Shown: positions 8,959 to 17,545, counted from the stretch's first letter. The stretch is 64,000 bases of DNA from Bacillota bacterium (GCA_021791495.1 JAJYWN010000015.1:1-64000), one strand, 5' to 3'. Translations and numbers: made by a program. Notes: generated by a model not told the origin, from the sequence alone.

Positions 8959-9578
8959 TTCCACCTCCCCTCCTCCCTGCCGCGCAGGCCACTCCGGCCG
9001 ACATCGTCCGAGAGCTTCCTGGCCAAGTAGATTCTGGCCCAATGGAGCCTGCTCTTGACCGTCCCGAGAGGCACTTCTGTTAGTTCCGCCACTTCCTCCA
9101 ACGGTAGCCCGTTCACCATCGCCAACACCACGACTTCCCGGTGCTGTGGACTCAGTTCACGAAGGGCTTGCTCTATATCGACTTTCCGGTCGATTTGGCC
9201 CGCCTCGTCGTCACAACCAATGAAGACACCCGCCGCCGGGAATCCAGTTTCAAGGGCACCACCGGCCAGTTCCACCTGGGCAACCCGATGGCGCGAGACG
9301 ATCTTGGCAATGGTGTGCCGGCAGATCCCATACAGCCATGTCGAGACCTTGGAGCGACCGGCGAAACTCCTGGCGCCCCGCCAGACAGCCGCCAGCGTCT
9401 CTTGAACCGCGTCTTCGGCCAGACTGCGGTCGCCAAGACGTGACAAGGCGAATCGGAACAACGGGTCAACATAGCGTTCAAAAAGGTTCCGGAACGCCAC
9501 GACGTCACCGGCGGCCGTGGCCTCCAGGAGTGGAAGGTCCGGATCTTGATCTGAACTTCGGGGCTCTAGCACTCTCAT
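8955..9578 (-). CDS. ECF-type RNA polymerase sigma factor
   Basis: A 207-residue sigma-70 family protein of the extracytoplasmic-function class. Region 2 runs about residues 25-95 (FRNLFERYVDPLFRFAL, then DAVQETLAAVWRG and STWLYGICRHT). Region 4 covers about 135-190 (LSPQHREVVVLAMVNGLPLE and GTVKSRLHWAR). It recognises its own promoter class and is probably inhibited by the zinc-finger anti-sigma gene that overlaps its stop. The ATG has AAGGGA 7 bases upstream. Its target promoters are not identified. Confidence 0.93.
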   Translation of the reverse strand: MRVLEPRSSDQDPDLPLLEATAAGDVVAFRNLFERYVDPLFRFALSRLGDRSLAEDAVQETLAAVWRGARSFAGRSKVSTWLYGICRHTIAKIVSRHRVAQVELAGGALETGFPAAGVFIGCDDEAGQIDRKVDIEQALRELSPQHREVVVLAMVNGLPLEEVAELTEVPLGTVKSRLHWARIYLARKLSDDVGRSGLRGREEGRWK

Positions 9579-9684
9579 CGGCGTTTCCCTTGGGCTGACC
9601 TCTGCACCCTACGGGGTTTTGAATCTTCCTGTTCGCATCTGTTTAGTGCCGCCTTGGCGGGCGTTGGTTCAACCTAGCTACGGA

Positions 9685-10047
9685 TTACCTAGACCAACCG
9701 GTCAGGCCGAGGTTCATAGCCGCTAGGCCCAGAAACTCGGTAGGCGCTTCTACAGCGCACGACAGGAATTCGTCGTCTGCCGCGTGCGCGCATAGTCTGG
9801 CCGTTCTGGTAGGATTGACCCGACGGGCTCGGTGAAAGAGTCGGAGCAGTATCGTGCAGAGAGGGAGAACTTGCTCTGGGAGCAACGTACTAAAGATTCG
9901 GCGAAAGACGTGGATCAGCTCTTCACGCATGAAATCGGAGACTGCAAAGGTGTAGTACCCGTTGTCTTCCTTCGTCAAGACAAGCTTGCATGCGTCATCA
10001 CCTTGTAGAGCATCGACAATGACATTGGTGTCAACGACGACCTCCAT
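9685..10047 (-). CDS. PIN-domain toxin, probably C-terminally shortened
   Basis: A 120-residue PIN ribonuclease-fold protein: VVVDTNVIVDAL (first acidic residue), SDFMREELIHVF (second) and CAHAADDEFLSCAVEA (third acidic cluster). Typical proteins of this group continue with a TGD-type strand carrying the last acidic residue and reach about 135-140 residues. Here the tail is LGLAAMNLGLTGWSR, so the end may be lost or diverged. The start overlaps the upstream small gene by 17 bases, as in many toxin-antitoxin pairs. Nuclease activity is uncertain given the missing element. Confidence 0.75.
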   Translation of the reverse strand: MEVVVDTNVIVDALQGDDACKLVLTKEDNGYYTFAVSDFMREELIHVFRRIFSTLLPEQVLPLCTILLRLFHRARRVNPTRTARLCAHAADDEFLSCAVEAPTEFLGLAAMNLGLTGWSR

Positions 10048-10219
10048 ACACTTCTTCGCGAACTCTTGCCACTATCTCGCTCACCTGTTCCCTGGTCAGG
10101 CCAGTCTTCTCTAAAGCTTCACGACCCAGGCGAATGAACTCGGCCCATGTGGCGGGGCTCTCCTCGGGCTCCTGGTTAGCGTCTTTCCTGGTCTTTTGCT
10201 TCCTTGCGACTGACGTCAT
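10031..10219 (-). CDS. Putative antitoxin partner of the PIN protein
   Basis: A 62-residue protein beginning MTSVARKQKTRKDANQEPEE, with a basic, disordered start and then a helical segment (WAEFIRLGREALEKTGLTRE). I do not recognise its family. The ATG at 10219 has AGGGAG 7 bases upstream; a longer frame upstream has no such site. Its stop lies inside the PIN gene, a tight 17-base overlap, so the antitoxin assignment rests on position and size rather than homology. Confidence 0.6.
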   Translation of the reverse strand: MTSVARKQKTRKDANQEPEESPATWAEFIRLGREALEKTGLTREQVSEIVARVREEVYGGRR

Positions 10220-10539
10220 ACGCTTCTCTCCCTTGACGCCGATACTCTCTTGCCTCTGCGTCCCCTTCGCCGTTTTCTTGGGTAACCCTTTTCCTGGAAA
10301 ACCGAATTCCACGATGCCCTGAGCCGCCCCAACTACCTGGGCGCGGCCTGCTCAGAAACCAGCCCTCGGAGCCACGCTTCCCATTGCCTGGCAAGCTCCT
10401 GAAGCGCAAGGTGCTCCAGCTCGCCTCACCACTTCTGATGCCCGTTCGGTAAGAAGTTTCGCGCTGGCTTCGCAGTCGGGTGTCCAGTGTATGGCCAGTC
10501 CATCTTCGACATCCGAGTGGCCATGCTGGTCCGTGGACG
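10220..10539. other. Intergenic region without a supported gene
   Basis: About 320 bases between the PIN pair and the large exported-protein gene. Short minus-strand frames occur, for example a 25-codon frame beginning MDWPYTGH, but none has a good ribosome binding site or a recognisable product. It may hold remains of a lost gene and the promoter of the toxin pair. Confidence 0.5.
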
Positions 10540-13500
10540 CTACTTGCTCTTCGTATATAGTGCCGTCGTACCCCGAACTATGAGTCGGGCGAACTCCCAG
10601 TGGGTGGAGGTGCCGCCGGTCGTGCCGGTCGTGCCGGCCGCTCCCGCCGCCGTTCCCTGTTCCCCCCGCTCTTCAGCGAAGAAGGTCAGGTGGACCACCC
10701 GGCTGATGGTGGGCTTGCCGGTGACGAGGTCGGCCGTGTCGTAGGTCAGAATCGTCTGGGCGAACTTCTGGGGGTCGAACTTGTAGGTGAAGTGCCCGTC
10801 CACCACCGGCAGCGAGCCCTCCTCCAGCACGGCGCCCGGCGTGATGGCCGTGAAGTACACGTGGTCGGCTGTGCTGTTCCCGGTCACCTCGAAGCCCTCT
10901 GTCGGCGAGAACCGCTTCTCCGCCGGCATGTTCAGGGGAAGATTCCCGCCGTCGGAATCGGAAATCGGTGCGGGCATGTCCATGACGAAGATCAGCCCAC
11001 CGCCCTCCGGGAGCCCCGGCATCCGCCCCTCATGCCCCTCCCAGGTGGCCTTCATGTTGTAGGCCCAGACGCCGGGCTGGTCCAGCGGCCACTTGTCCTT
11101 GGCGATGAAGTATCCGGTGGCGTCACCCTTGCCGGTGGTGGTCCGGACCGTGCCGTCCGGCGCCGTCAAGGTGTAAATCACGTCCGCCGGCACCATGGGG
11201 TCTATCTGGAGGAAGGGCGCAAAGATGGCACCCTTCGGGTACACCATGCCAGGGCGGACCGCCACCAGGAAGAAGCGCGACGGATGCCCGTCGGGGCTTG
11301 GCAGGTCCTCGCTGCCCGGCGCCACCACGCGGTTGTTGTCCGAACCCTTGGGAAGGATAAAGCCGTTCGCCATATACCCTGCGTAGGCGGCCTCCGGCGT
11401 CCCCGGGCGCAGGACCACGCCGCCAAGGAGGCGGTAGATGTCGCCGGGCATGTCACCGTTCACGGAGGCGCCGATCTGTCCGCCGAAATTGCTCCGGCTG
11501 GTGGGCCAGTAAGGGGCGAAGCTGCCATCCTCGGCCACGATGAAGCGGGACATGAAGCCGGGCCGGGCCGCCGACCCGTAGAAGTACGCTTTCTCCGTAA
11601 TGTACTCTGGGAACATGTGGGGCGACAGGCCGTTGGAAGTCTTGATGGCCACGTTCGTCCGGCCGATGCCCTGGAGCTTCGGATCGTAGAACTGGCCCGT
11701 CGCCTTCGTCTCGTAGGTCAGGACGGGCTCGATCTTGTTGGCCCCCTGCTGCTCGCTGGCGATGAGGATGGCGTCGCCGGCGTTGAAGGGAAAGTTGATG
11801 TGGTCAAGGTGATTGACGTCCCCACCCTCTTCCACATACCCCTCAAAGTGGGTCTCGCCCCGGTCCACGAGGGACCCGTCCTCCCGGAGGCGCAGCTTCT
11901 TGCCGTGGGCCACGATGGGCGAGTCGACCGGATACACCACCCCGGCGTGGCGCATGGTGGAAACCCAGAGGTGCCCGTCGGGGTCCCAGTAGATGGCCAG
12001 GTTCTGGGCCAGGTACTCGCCGGGCGCGTCCAAGGGGAGCTGCTGCATCCCTTGGGCCACGCCGAACACGCCCGACTGGGTCGCCCGCCCCGAGGAGTAG
12101 ACGGTACGGACGCTATGGGGGTCCGAGTTCACGAAAAGCTGGGACCGGATGCCCACGTAGGCAGGTACGCCGGGGGACAGGCCGATGTCGCGCCCGTACC
12201 GCCCGCCGACGGCGTAAGGCTGGCCCTGGAAAGTGGCGGTGGCGAAGGTCAGGCGTTTGGCGATCCAGAAGGAGTAGGTACCGCCGCCCTCGTAGCGGTT
12301 CCCCCACCTGTCCATGATCCAGCCCCTGGCCTCCACGATGTAGCATCCGTACATGGGCGGCTTCCAGGCGGTGAACTTGGCGTTCTTCGTGGTGGCGCCG
12401 GCGCCGCGTTTGGCCACGAAGGAGGCGGTGCCAAGGTCGGTGACGTCGCCGTCGGGACCGTACACCTTGACCGACCACTCGCCGCGCGTGTAGTCGTAGG
12501 CGAAGGCACGCTGCGGGTCCATGGTGTCGGTGATGAAGGTCGGCTCAAGGTTATAGGAAAGGACCTTGCCATTGGCGTCGTAGAGGGGGAGGATGATTTC
12601 GTCCTGAATGATGCTGCGGGCGGAGAGAGCGAAGTGATCCTGGTCCTCAAGGGCCACGGTGCCGCGGTAGCCGTTGGAGTTATAGTCGCGCAGCAAGATC
12701 CAGTACATGTGCCGCGCCAGCGTCGCCCCGTCCACGTCGGCGCCGGCCGAGTCCGGCCCGGCGGCGGTGATGGGCGGCGAATAGACGCAGGAGAGGTCTT
12801 CGGGGTCCTTGGCGCGGCCGCCGATCCCGTCGCCGTTCAGGTTAAAAATGCGTGCGGGCGAACGGACACCCAGGTCGAAGCGGAGGCGATAGACACCCGG
12901 CGGCAGGTCCTTGGGCAGGTTGAAGGTCGCCGTGATGGTGGCGGCCTGCCACCCGGCCACGCCGGATAGGTCGGCGGAACTCGGCGGGCCGGCGGAAGCG
13001 TCTACCGCCCGGAAGCGGTCGAAGGGGATCTCAAGGAGAACGTCGACCGGTGTCCGGTACGTCGCACCCGTATAGCGCGATACCGCCCCGCTGCTGCCGC
13101 CACCCTCGATCGGCAGGTGGGTGACGGTCAGAAGGGTGGACATGAACTGGTCGTGGGGAAGATGCTGCAGACCTTGGGGGTCGAAGTCCCGCTCGGCGGT
13201 GACCAGCAGGACGACCCGGTTGATGTTCGGAGCCAGGGCGCGGGCGGCCTCCCACAGTTCGGGTGAAAGGCGCAGTTGGGTCTGGAACTCCACCTTGGCA
13301 CCGGGGGTCCAATGTAGGGGCGTAAGGGTAGTGGTGGCGGACCACGAGCCCAGGATGGCGTGGCCGGAGGCGTCGAAGGAGACCACGTCGTCGGAGGGTG
13401 CCGAATCGAGTAGAGACGCATCCGCCCCGGTTCCCAAGACGGTGCCTTTTTCGGTGATGGACGACGGGGGCTGCGGGGGTGAGGCGGCTGAAGTGGGCGC

Positions 13501-13587
13501 GGCGGCAAACCCAGGCGTCAAAAGGGCCATTGTCAGGAGGAGAGCCAGAGCCAGCCTGCTCAGGAGACGAGCACAGGATTTGCGCAT
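10540..13587 (-). CDS. Large exported protein of unknown function
   Basis: A 1015-residue protein with a clear Sec signal peptide (MRKSCARLLSRLALALLLTM, cleavage near FAAAPTSA). The rest is soluble, rich in Gly, Pro, Tyr and Thr, and looks beta-rich, as in Ig-like or jelly-roll surface proteins. No catalytic motif was recognised. ATG 13587 is chosen because GGGGGTG precedes it and the signal peptide starts there; the longer frame to 13647 adds a non-hydrophobic lead. It stands alone, with a repeat-rich accessory region upstream. It is probably a secreted or surface structural protein; that is inference. Confidence 0.75.
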   Translation of the reverse strand: MRKSCARLLSRLALALLLTMALLTPGFAAAPTSAASPPQPPSSITEKGTVLGTGADASLLDSAPSDDVVSFDASGHAILGSWSATTTLTPLHWTPGAKVEFQTQLRLSPELWEAARALAPNINRVVLLVTAERDFDPQGLQHLPHDQFMSTLLTVTHLPIEGGGSSGAVSRYTGATYRTPVDVLLEIPFDRFRAVDASAGPPSSADLSGVAGWQAATITATFNLPKDLPPGVYRLRFDLGVRSPARIFNLNGDGIGGRAKDPEDLSCVYSPPITAAGPDSAGADVDGATLARHMYWILLRDYNSNGYRGTVALEDQDHFALSARSIIQDEIILPLYDANGKVLSYNLEPTFITDTMDPQRAFAYDYTRGEWSVKVYGPDGDVTDLGTASFVAKRGAGATTKNAKFTAWKPPMYGCYIVEARGWIMDRWGNRYEGGGTYSFWIAKRLTFATATFQGQPYAVGGRYGRDIGLSPGVPAYVGIRSQLFVNSDPHSVRTVYSSGRATQSGVFGVAQGMQQLPLDAPGEYLAQNLAIYWDPDGHLWVSTMRHAGVVYPVDSPIVAHGKKLRLREDGSLVDRGETHFEGYVEEGGDVNHLDHINFPFNAGDAILIASEQQGANKIEPVLTYETKATGQFYDPKLQGIGRTNVAIKTSNGLSPHMFPEYITEKAYFYGSAARPGFMSRFIVAEDGSFAPYWPTSRSNFGGQIGASVNGDMPGDIYRLLGGVVLRPGTPEAAYAGYMANGFILPKGSDNNRVVAPGSEDLPSPDGHPSRFFLVAVRPGMVYPKGAIFAPFLQIDPMVPADVIYTLTAPDGTVRTTTGKGDATGYFIAKDKWPLDQPGVWAYNMKATWEGHEGRMPGLPEGGGLIFVMDMPAPISDSDGGNLPLNMPAEKRFSPTEGFEVTGNSTADHVYFTAITPGAVLEEGSLPVVDGHFTYKFDPQKFAQTILTYDTADLVTGKPTISRVVHLTFFAEERGEQGTAAGAAGTTGTTGGTSTHWEFARLIVRGTTALYTKSK

Positions 13588-13709
13588 AGGAGCACCCCCG
13601 CTCCCTTTTCGGCGGTGAGCGAGGTACAACCTTCCGACCGTGAGCACAACGCCCTTCGAGAGTAGGCCTGGGCGGCCGGATGGCTAGGCAACTCGCCCGT
13701 GCGCTTCCC

Positions 13710-13741
13710 AGGTGGAAGGAATTGGTGACTGCTCGGCGAAC
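13710..13741 (+). repeat. Dispersed repeat, copy 1
   Basis: Carries the core GGAAGGAATTGG, 8 variable bases, then CGGCGAAC, shared with copies at 15267, 19114 and 23520, all on the plus strand. It is followed at once by a gene fragment (13745-13797) rather than a DUF433 gene, unlike the other three copies. Confidence 0.75.
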
Positions 13742-13744
13742 AGA

Positions 13745-13797
13745 TCGACGGCAGCGGCAGGTTGATAGACCTGGGATTCCCCCAGTATTGGAGCACG
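13745..13797 (+). pseudogene. Fragment of a paralogue of the gene at 16045-16680
   Basis: About 50 bases encode DGSGRLIDLGFPQYWS, matching DGSGKSIDLGFPQYWE in the intact gene at 16045-16680, with near-identical nucleotides around CGACGGCAG and CAGTATTGG. The rest of the gene is absent. Directly after it comes the leader of the truncated membrane-protein gene, so the segment looks like a recombination scar. Confidence 0.7.
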
Positions 13798-13834
13798 GTG
13801 AGTGGACAATCTGAGCCGATGAGGAGCTGGAGTG

Positions 13835-14152
13835 ATGAAAAGGCTAGTCAAGTGGGTGGCCTTTTCCGTAGTGGCGGTTGCGACCCTGATGTTTGTTCAG
13901 ACGGAGTTGATGAGGCTGCTCACCACGATTCGCGGGGACTCGGGAAGTGACATTCGGTCGTGGCTGGTACTGGGCCATATCGGGGGGACGATTGCCGCTT
14001 TCGCCATTACAGGCGCTCTGCTGGGCCTGGAAGGCTACCTTGGGGAACGAATAGCCAAGAGGTCGATACCTTGGGTGGCGGGATTGACATTTCCAAGTCA
14101 CTGTCGCCCAACGACAAGTTGGTCGGCAGATAGCGGGACTAGGCTGCAATGA
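13835..14152 (+). pseudogene. Truncated membrane protein, paralogue of 17546-18001
   Basis: The first 70 or so residues (MKRLVKWVAFSVVAVATLMF ... SWLVLGHIGGTIAAFAITG) match the intact 151-residue protein at 17546-18001 almost line for line. Homology stops after LEGYLGERIA, near base 14050, and an unrelated tail follows. Two of the expected four membrane helices are therefore lost. The 35-base leader (AGTGGACAATCTGA ... GATGAGGAG) is also shared by the two copies, so the duplication included the promoter-proximal region. The frame ends by overlapping the start of the CPBP gene by 4 bases (ATGA). Confidence 0.75.
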
Positions 14153-14931
14153 GAGTATCTGCAGTACTAGTGGCCACCACGGTGGTGTACGCAGCTGGGC
14201 TTGTGCTCTCGCCTCAGTACCCATGGATGATATCGTATGCAGCCATCCTGGCGATTGCCGTGTGGTTAGCGGTTCGACACCCTGCAAGCTTGGCAAACGG
14301 CATCCGCCTGTGGGCCATCTGCTTTGGGCTCCTTGCGGCCGTCGGAGTACTTGCTTCGCGGCCACAAGCTCCAATCGAAAGTTCCCTCATCGGGCTCCTA
14401 ACAGTTAACTGCGTACTATCAGGCGTCGTTCCGTGGTCACGGGTGGGGCCAGTTGTGAGCCTTCACCGCAAAGATGGAGGAAAGGCACAGATCGCAGTGG
14501 ATTGGCTCATCGGAGTGGCATTGGGAGTTCCTTGGGCGATGCTGAACATCATCACGGCAACGGAGAAGCTCCACTACGCCAACGCTTTCGCGAGTCCCGT
14601 CCGATCAGCCCTGGCAGCACTTGGACCTTCGGTCTCTGAGGAAGCGGTCTTCAGGTTCTTCCTGACTAACGTCATAGCCGGAGTGCTCGCCGGGGCATAT
14701 GGCAAGCGGGAGACCCTTGTCCTGGCAGTCGGCATAGCCGCCACGTTCCATGGATTCCTTCACGTCGGGCCGCTTCTTGGACACAGTGCGGCGGAGTCCC
14801 TCATGAACGGGGCCAGGTTGACCCTCCTTTTTGGTGTCCCCCTGGGAGTCGTCGCCGCCCGCATGGGCCTAGTCTCTGCCATCGCGTTCCATTGGGTCAT
14901 CGACTTCGTCAGGTTTGCCCTCGGCCTCTGA
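14149..14931 (+). CDS. CPBP family intramembrane protease (small form)
   Basis: A 260-residue polytopic membrane protein with about seven hydrophobic segments. The CPBP/ABI signature is present: SEEAVFRFF (Glu-Glu-x3-Arg), FHGFLH and HWVIDF (last His motif). Family members process prenylated proteins or peptides, or confer self-immunity to bacteriocins; no bacteriocin gene is visible beside it. Its start overlaps the end of the truncated membrane-protein frame, which may now serve as its translated leader. Base composition is a little less GC-rich than the flanking core genes, consistent with accessory DNA. Confidence 0.83.
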   Translation: MRVSAVLVATTVVYAAGLVLSPQYPWMISYAAILAIAVWLAVRHPASLANGIRLWAICFGLLAAVGVLASRPQAPIESSLIGLLTVNCVLSGVVPWSRVGPVVSLHRKDGGKAQIAVDWLIGVALGVPWAMLNIITATEKLHYANAFASPVRSALAALGPSVSEEAVFRFFLTNVIAGVLAGAYGKRETLVLAVGIAATFHGFLHVGPLLGHSAAESLMNGARLTLLFGVPLGVVAARMGLVSAIAFHWVIDFVRFALGL

Positions 14932-14942
14932 CCTTCTCCTCC

Positions 14943-15076
14943 GAGAAGAAGACTACCCCATCGAAGATGACGAAGGCGCCGCCGCCGTACTCATGCACCC
15001 GCGTGCGGACGTTGAAGGGGGGGTGGGGTCAGGTCCTCCACCTGCCCTGCGGCGGTCAGACGGCAGAGGACGACCC
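14943..15076 (-). pseudogene. Fragment of an S9 (prolyl oligopeptidase-type) peptidase gene
   Basis: The reverse strand encodes [11 protein letters not shown] and [11 protein letters not shown], nearly the same as the N-terminal part of the S9 peptidase at 21394-23388; the nucleotides match over about 130 bases. One G run is longer by a base, shifting the frame, and both ends of the gene are missing. It is a short duplicated relic that immediately follows the CPBP gene. Confidence 0.8.
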
Positions 15077-15100
15077 AGGCCTCTGCCGTTCTGCCATTCG

Positions 15101-15202
15101 CGGCCTCCCGCACTCTGGCGCGTTCGACCGTCAGCTCCGGCCGCGTCGCCTGACAGAGGAGCCCGGTGCTGGTCTTGTCTTGCTCGCATACTTTTCAAGG
15201 TC
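15101..15202 (-). pseudogene. Relic of the korB 3' end
   Basis: These 102 bases align, with many substitutions, to the last part of the korB gene (compare 30885-30990 and the pseudogene at 27113-27797), including CGGCCTCCC at one end and CATACTT followed by TCAAGGTC at the other. No open frame survives. It sits just before a dispersed repeat and a DUF433 gene. Confidence 0.55.
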
Positions 15203-15266
15203 GAAGATGCCCTCCCCTGCCACCTGGCCGCAGGCTGTCAACGTCTGCCCGGCAGGTAGCCTGGTT

Positions 15267-15300
15267 GGTGGAAGGAATTGGGGGTGGGCCGGCGAACCGT
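15267..15300 (+). repeat. Dispersed repeat, copy 2
   Basis: Contains GGAAGGAATTGG, 8 bases, CGGCGAACCGTC. The first DUF433 gene begins about 100 bases downstream, matching the spacing logic of copies 3 and 4. Confidence 0.75.
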
Positions 15301-15402
15301 CTCGGCAGCCAGGTTACCAGGCTGAGGAAAACGGCAACGAAGGGAAGCATAGGTATGAGTGTCGCCATCAGACCCTTGTCTCGGAAGGGGAGAAACCCTG
15401 CC

Positions 15403-15657
15403 TTGCCCGCCCCGATCAGGAAATACGGCCGGGTGGTAATCGACCCGGAAATTCAAGCCGGCACCCCGGTGATTGAGGGGACCCGCCTGACGGTAAGCGC
15501 CATATTGGGATGCTTCGAGGCGGGGTACTCGATCGTTATCAGGCGGTACCCGTACCTGACTCGCAAGGATGTGGTTAGCGCTCTCCGTTTTGCGGCGGTA
15601 CTTGCTGACCAGAGTAATCCGCAAGTGCCAAAGGATTGGGATTTTGAGGTGGAGTAA
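15403..15657 (+). CDS. DUF433 antitoxin, copy 1
   Basis: An 84-residue DUF433 (MazE/VapB-like helix-turn-helix) protein: IRKYGRVVIDPEIQAGTPVI, TRLTVSAILGCFEAGYS and YPYLTRKDVVSALRFAAVLA. The TTG start with GGAAGGGGAG upstream is preferred because copy 3 has the same arrangement and no upstream ATG; ATG 15355 is an alternative. Relative to the other copies it lacks two aspartates in the YSIDDVI segment, a 6-base in-frame deletion. DUF433 proteins neutralise DUF5615 PIN-like toxins, and one follows with a 14-base overlap. Confidence 0.82.
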   Translation: MPAPIRKYGRVVIDPEIQAGTPVIEGTRLTVSAILGCFEAGYSIVIRRYPYLTRKDVVSALRFAAVLADQSNPQVPKDWDFEVE

Positions 15658-15988
15658 CAAAGCCGTCAAACCCTCGGGCATCTTCCTGGACGATGACATC
15701 TATAGCGAGCATCTCGCCAACTTCATTCGGACAACCGTTGTGCCACTTGTCCTTACCAAGGAGTCGAAGGAAGTCGGCCCATTCACGAAAGACCAGGGGA
15801 TCAAGGATGTTGCCGTCCAGCGTGACCTCTTGATTCTCACCCGAAACAAGCTCCACTTCCGCGGCATCGCGAAGTCGTGCGGCGAGCACCCCCTACCCCG
15901 CTTGTTCGGCATGAACTGGGAGCAACCTTCCGGGCGAACCTTCCGCGGGCACCGGTCGTCAGTCATATGCATAGGGTCTGAGCCTTAG
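15644..15988 (+). CDS. DUF5615 PIN-like toxin, copy 1, altered C-terminus
   Basis: A 114-residue frame with the DUF5615 pattern: FLDDDIYSEHLANFIRTTV (acidic N-terminal site), PFTKDQGIKDVAVQRDLLIL and TRNKLHFRG. No ATG or GTG precedes the domain; a TTG inside the end of the DUF433 gene is the best start. After AKSCGE the sequence departs from copy 3, which continues with VAVIAETNAELIDRLVKEV, so the C-terminal helix is replaced by unrelated residues. It is the best preserved of the three toxin copies at its N-terminus, but activity is doubtful. Confidence 0.6.
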   Translation: MRWSNKAVKPSGIFLDDDIYSEHLANFIRTTVVPLVLTKESKEVGPFTKDQGIKDVAVQRDLLILTRNKLHFRGIAKSCGEHPLPRLFGMNWEQPSGRTFRGHRSSVICIGSEP

Positions 15989-16044
15989 CTTAGTTTGGGT
16001 TGGGTTGGATCAAGTCGGGTTCGGTGGAGTTGGGGGGCGTGCCA

Positions 16045-16680
16045 GTGAGAAGATGGTCAGTTTCCGCAGTGGCACTGGTCTGGGTGCCGGTAGTCCTGCT
16101 GGTCGCGGCGTTGGCCTTCGGGGCCTACGGCCGCCTCGGCGTAGGCTCGAAGGCATCCACGGACCCCGCCAAGGTCCAATGGGCGGTAGACGCGCGCGCC
16201 AAGGAGGCTATCGCCGCCATCAGGGACAAGGATCTGGATAGGCTGGCCGCGCTAGTCCACCCCAAGCAGGGCCTCCGGTTCTCTCCCTACTCGTTCGTCC
16301 GGACCGGGCCTGATGGAGACCAGGTATTCAACGCCACAGCGCTGACGAAAGCGTGGACCTCATCGAGGTCGTTCCACTGGGGTGAGTACGACGGCAGTGG
16401 AAAATCCATCGACCTTGGCTTCCCTCAGTACTGGGAGCGGTTCGTCTACGACAGGGATTTCGCCGGCGCTCCGGAAGTGGGATATGACAAGGTCATCGGG
16501 CGCGGCAACACCTTGATCAACATCGCCGAGGCCTATCCCGGAGCCGCTTTCGTGGAATATCACTTCCCCGGGTCCCAGCAGTACGGCGGGATGGACTGGA
16601 AGAGTCTGCGGCTCGTCTTCGCCCTGTACGAGGGCAAGTGGTACCTGGTCGGGATCATCCACGACGAGTGGACGATCTAG
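16045..16680 (+). CDS. Membrane-anchored protein of unknown function
   Basis: A 211-residue protein with one N-terminal membrane anchor (VALVWVPVVLLVAALAFGAY) and an extracellular domain. Features include LAALVHPKQGLRFSPYSFV, DLGFPQYW, and an ending with MDWKSLRLVF and YLVGIIHDEWTI. I recognise this ending from uncharacterised exported proteins of Bacillota but know no function. GTG 16045 follows GGGGGGC; GTG 16039 and TTG 16000 are alternatives. The 3' end overlaps the converging PIN gene by 26 bases. A fragment of a paralogue lies at 13745. Confidence 0.7.
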   Translation: MRRWSVSAVALVWVPVVLLVAALAFGAYGRLGVGSKASTDPAKVQWAVDARAKEAIAAIRDKDLDRLAALVHPKQGLRFSPYSFVRTGPDGDQVFNATALTKAWTSSRSFHWGEYDGSGKSIDLGFPQYWERFVYDRDFAGAPEVGYDKVIGRGNTLINIAEAYPGAAFVEYHFPGSQQYGGMDWKSLRLVFALYEGKWYLVGIIHDEWTI

Positions 16681-17080
16681 AGATCATCCGGAACCCGGCG
16701 GTGGCGAAGTGCCCGTCGAAGGTGAAGGCCTCATCGAGAGAGAGTGCCTTCATGACCGCAAAGCTGACCCCATCGGTGTAGCTGAACCGGTGGTCACGAT
16801 ATTGGCGGAGGATTGCCAGAGCGACGTCCTCCAATTCCCCGTCAGCCCGGGCCACCTCGATCCTAGGGCTGGACTTGACCCGGTCCAGGAAAGTGATAGC
16901 GTTCGACCAACCCAGTGCGTATCGGATCAGTGTGTAAGTCTCCGCCAAAACGAGATTAGTGGTAATCAGCCGCCCGTCTTTCAGAAGGAGCGGGTAAATG
17001 CCACGCGCTCTTTGGTGCCATTCGTCGGAGGTATCGGCCAAAGCGTACCAGGCGCTGCTATCTACAAAAACGCTCCTCAC
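16655..17080 (-). CDS. PIN-domain ribonuclease toxin (VapC-like)
   Basis: A 141-residue PIN protein with all four acidic positions in place: FVDSSAWYAL, TNLVLAETYTL, FSYTDGVSFAVM and AFTFDGHFATAGF. This is the SSAW subgroup that cleaves RNA when freed from its antitoxin. The start overlaps the stop of the ribbon-helix-helix gene in an ATGA junction, the classic toxin-antitoxin layout. Nothing suggests decay, unlike the neighbouring DUF5615 copies. Confidence 0.88.
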   Translation of the reverse strand: MRSVFVDSSAWYALADTSDEWHQRARGIYPLLLKDGRLITTNLVLAETYTLIRYALGWSNAITFLDRVKSSPRIEVARADGELEDVALAILRQYRDHRFSYTDGVSFAVMKALSLDEAFTFDGHFATAGFRMISRSSTRRG

Positions 17081-17385
17081 GGTCGCCTCCCCTTTCGGCC
17101 GTCTGGAGCCGGAGAAGTCTCAACTTCGTCTCCGGTCGACGACGGTCGCCGGAGAGCGCTTATCAGGTACCGGTCGTGATTCCGCGCCAAGTCCCGTCGA
17201 CCTGAGGAACCCATGCCGACGATTCCCATGGCCGGGTCCTCGGACACTGGGATATCGGCCAGATACCTGGCTATGCTTTCACGCACGATGTCCGCCATCG
17301 ACGCGTCTTTCGCCCGAGCCGCATTCTTGATGGCCTGCATCTGCTCGGCATCCAGGTATACCTGCAACGGATACTTCTTCGGCAT
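17077..17385 (-). CDS. Ribbon-helix-helix antitoxin
   Basis: A 102-residue protein with an N-terminal ribbon-helix-helix domain: the strand YPLQVYLDAEQ, then two helices around QMQAIKNAARAKD and MADIVRESIARYLAD. A linker follows, then HDRYL and an acidic tail, the region that usually docks into the toxin. It should neutralise the PIN toxin encoded immediately downstream and repress the operon as a dimer. The ATG start is clear. The promoter probably lies in the AT-rich stretch 17386-17450. Confidence 0.85.
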   Translation of the reverse strand: MPKKYPLQVYLDAEQMQAIKNAARAKDASMADIVRESIARYLADIPVSEDPAMGIVGMGSSGRRDLARNHDRYLISALRRPSSTGDEVETSPAPDGRKGRRP

Positions 17386-17545
17386 GAGACTCCCACCCTC
17401 TCTTTCATGCCCTCTATTTCATTATCTCATGAACCCACTTTCATGTAGAGCTGTCTAGCGTGGAATGCCACTTCCCCAGCTCCCCAAAATATGATGGAAT
17501 GGATTGGGACGAGTGGACAATCTGAACCGATGAGGAGTTTGAGGT

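Noticed and set aside
10600-12969. A 789-codon plus-strand open frame
   Set aside because: It is exactly antisense to the exported-protein gene, has no ribosome binding site and an Arg/Gly/His-rich composition typical of a shadow frame in GC-rich DNA.
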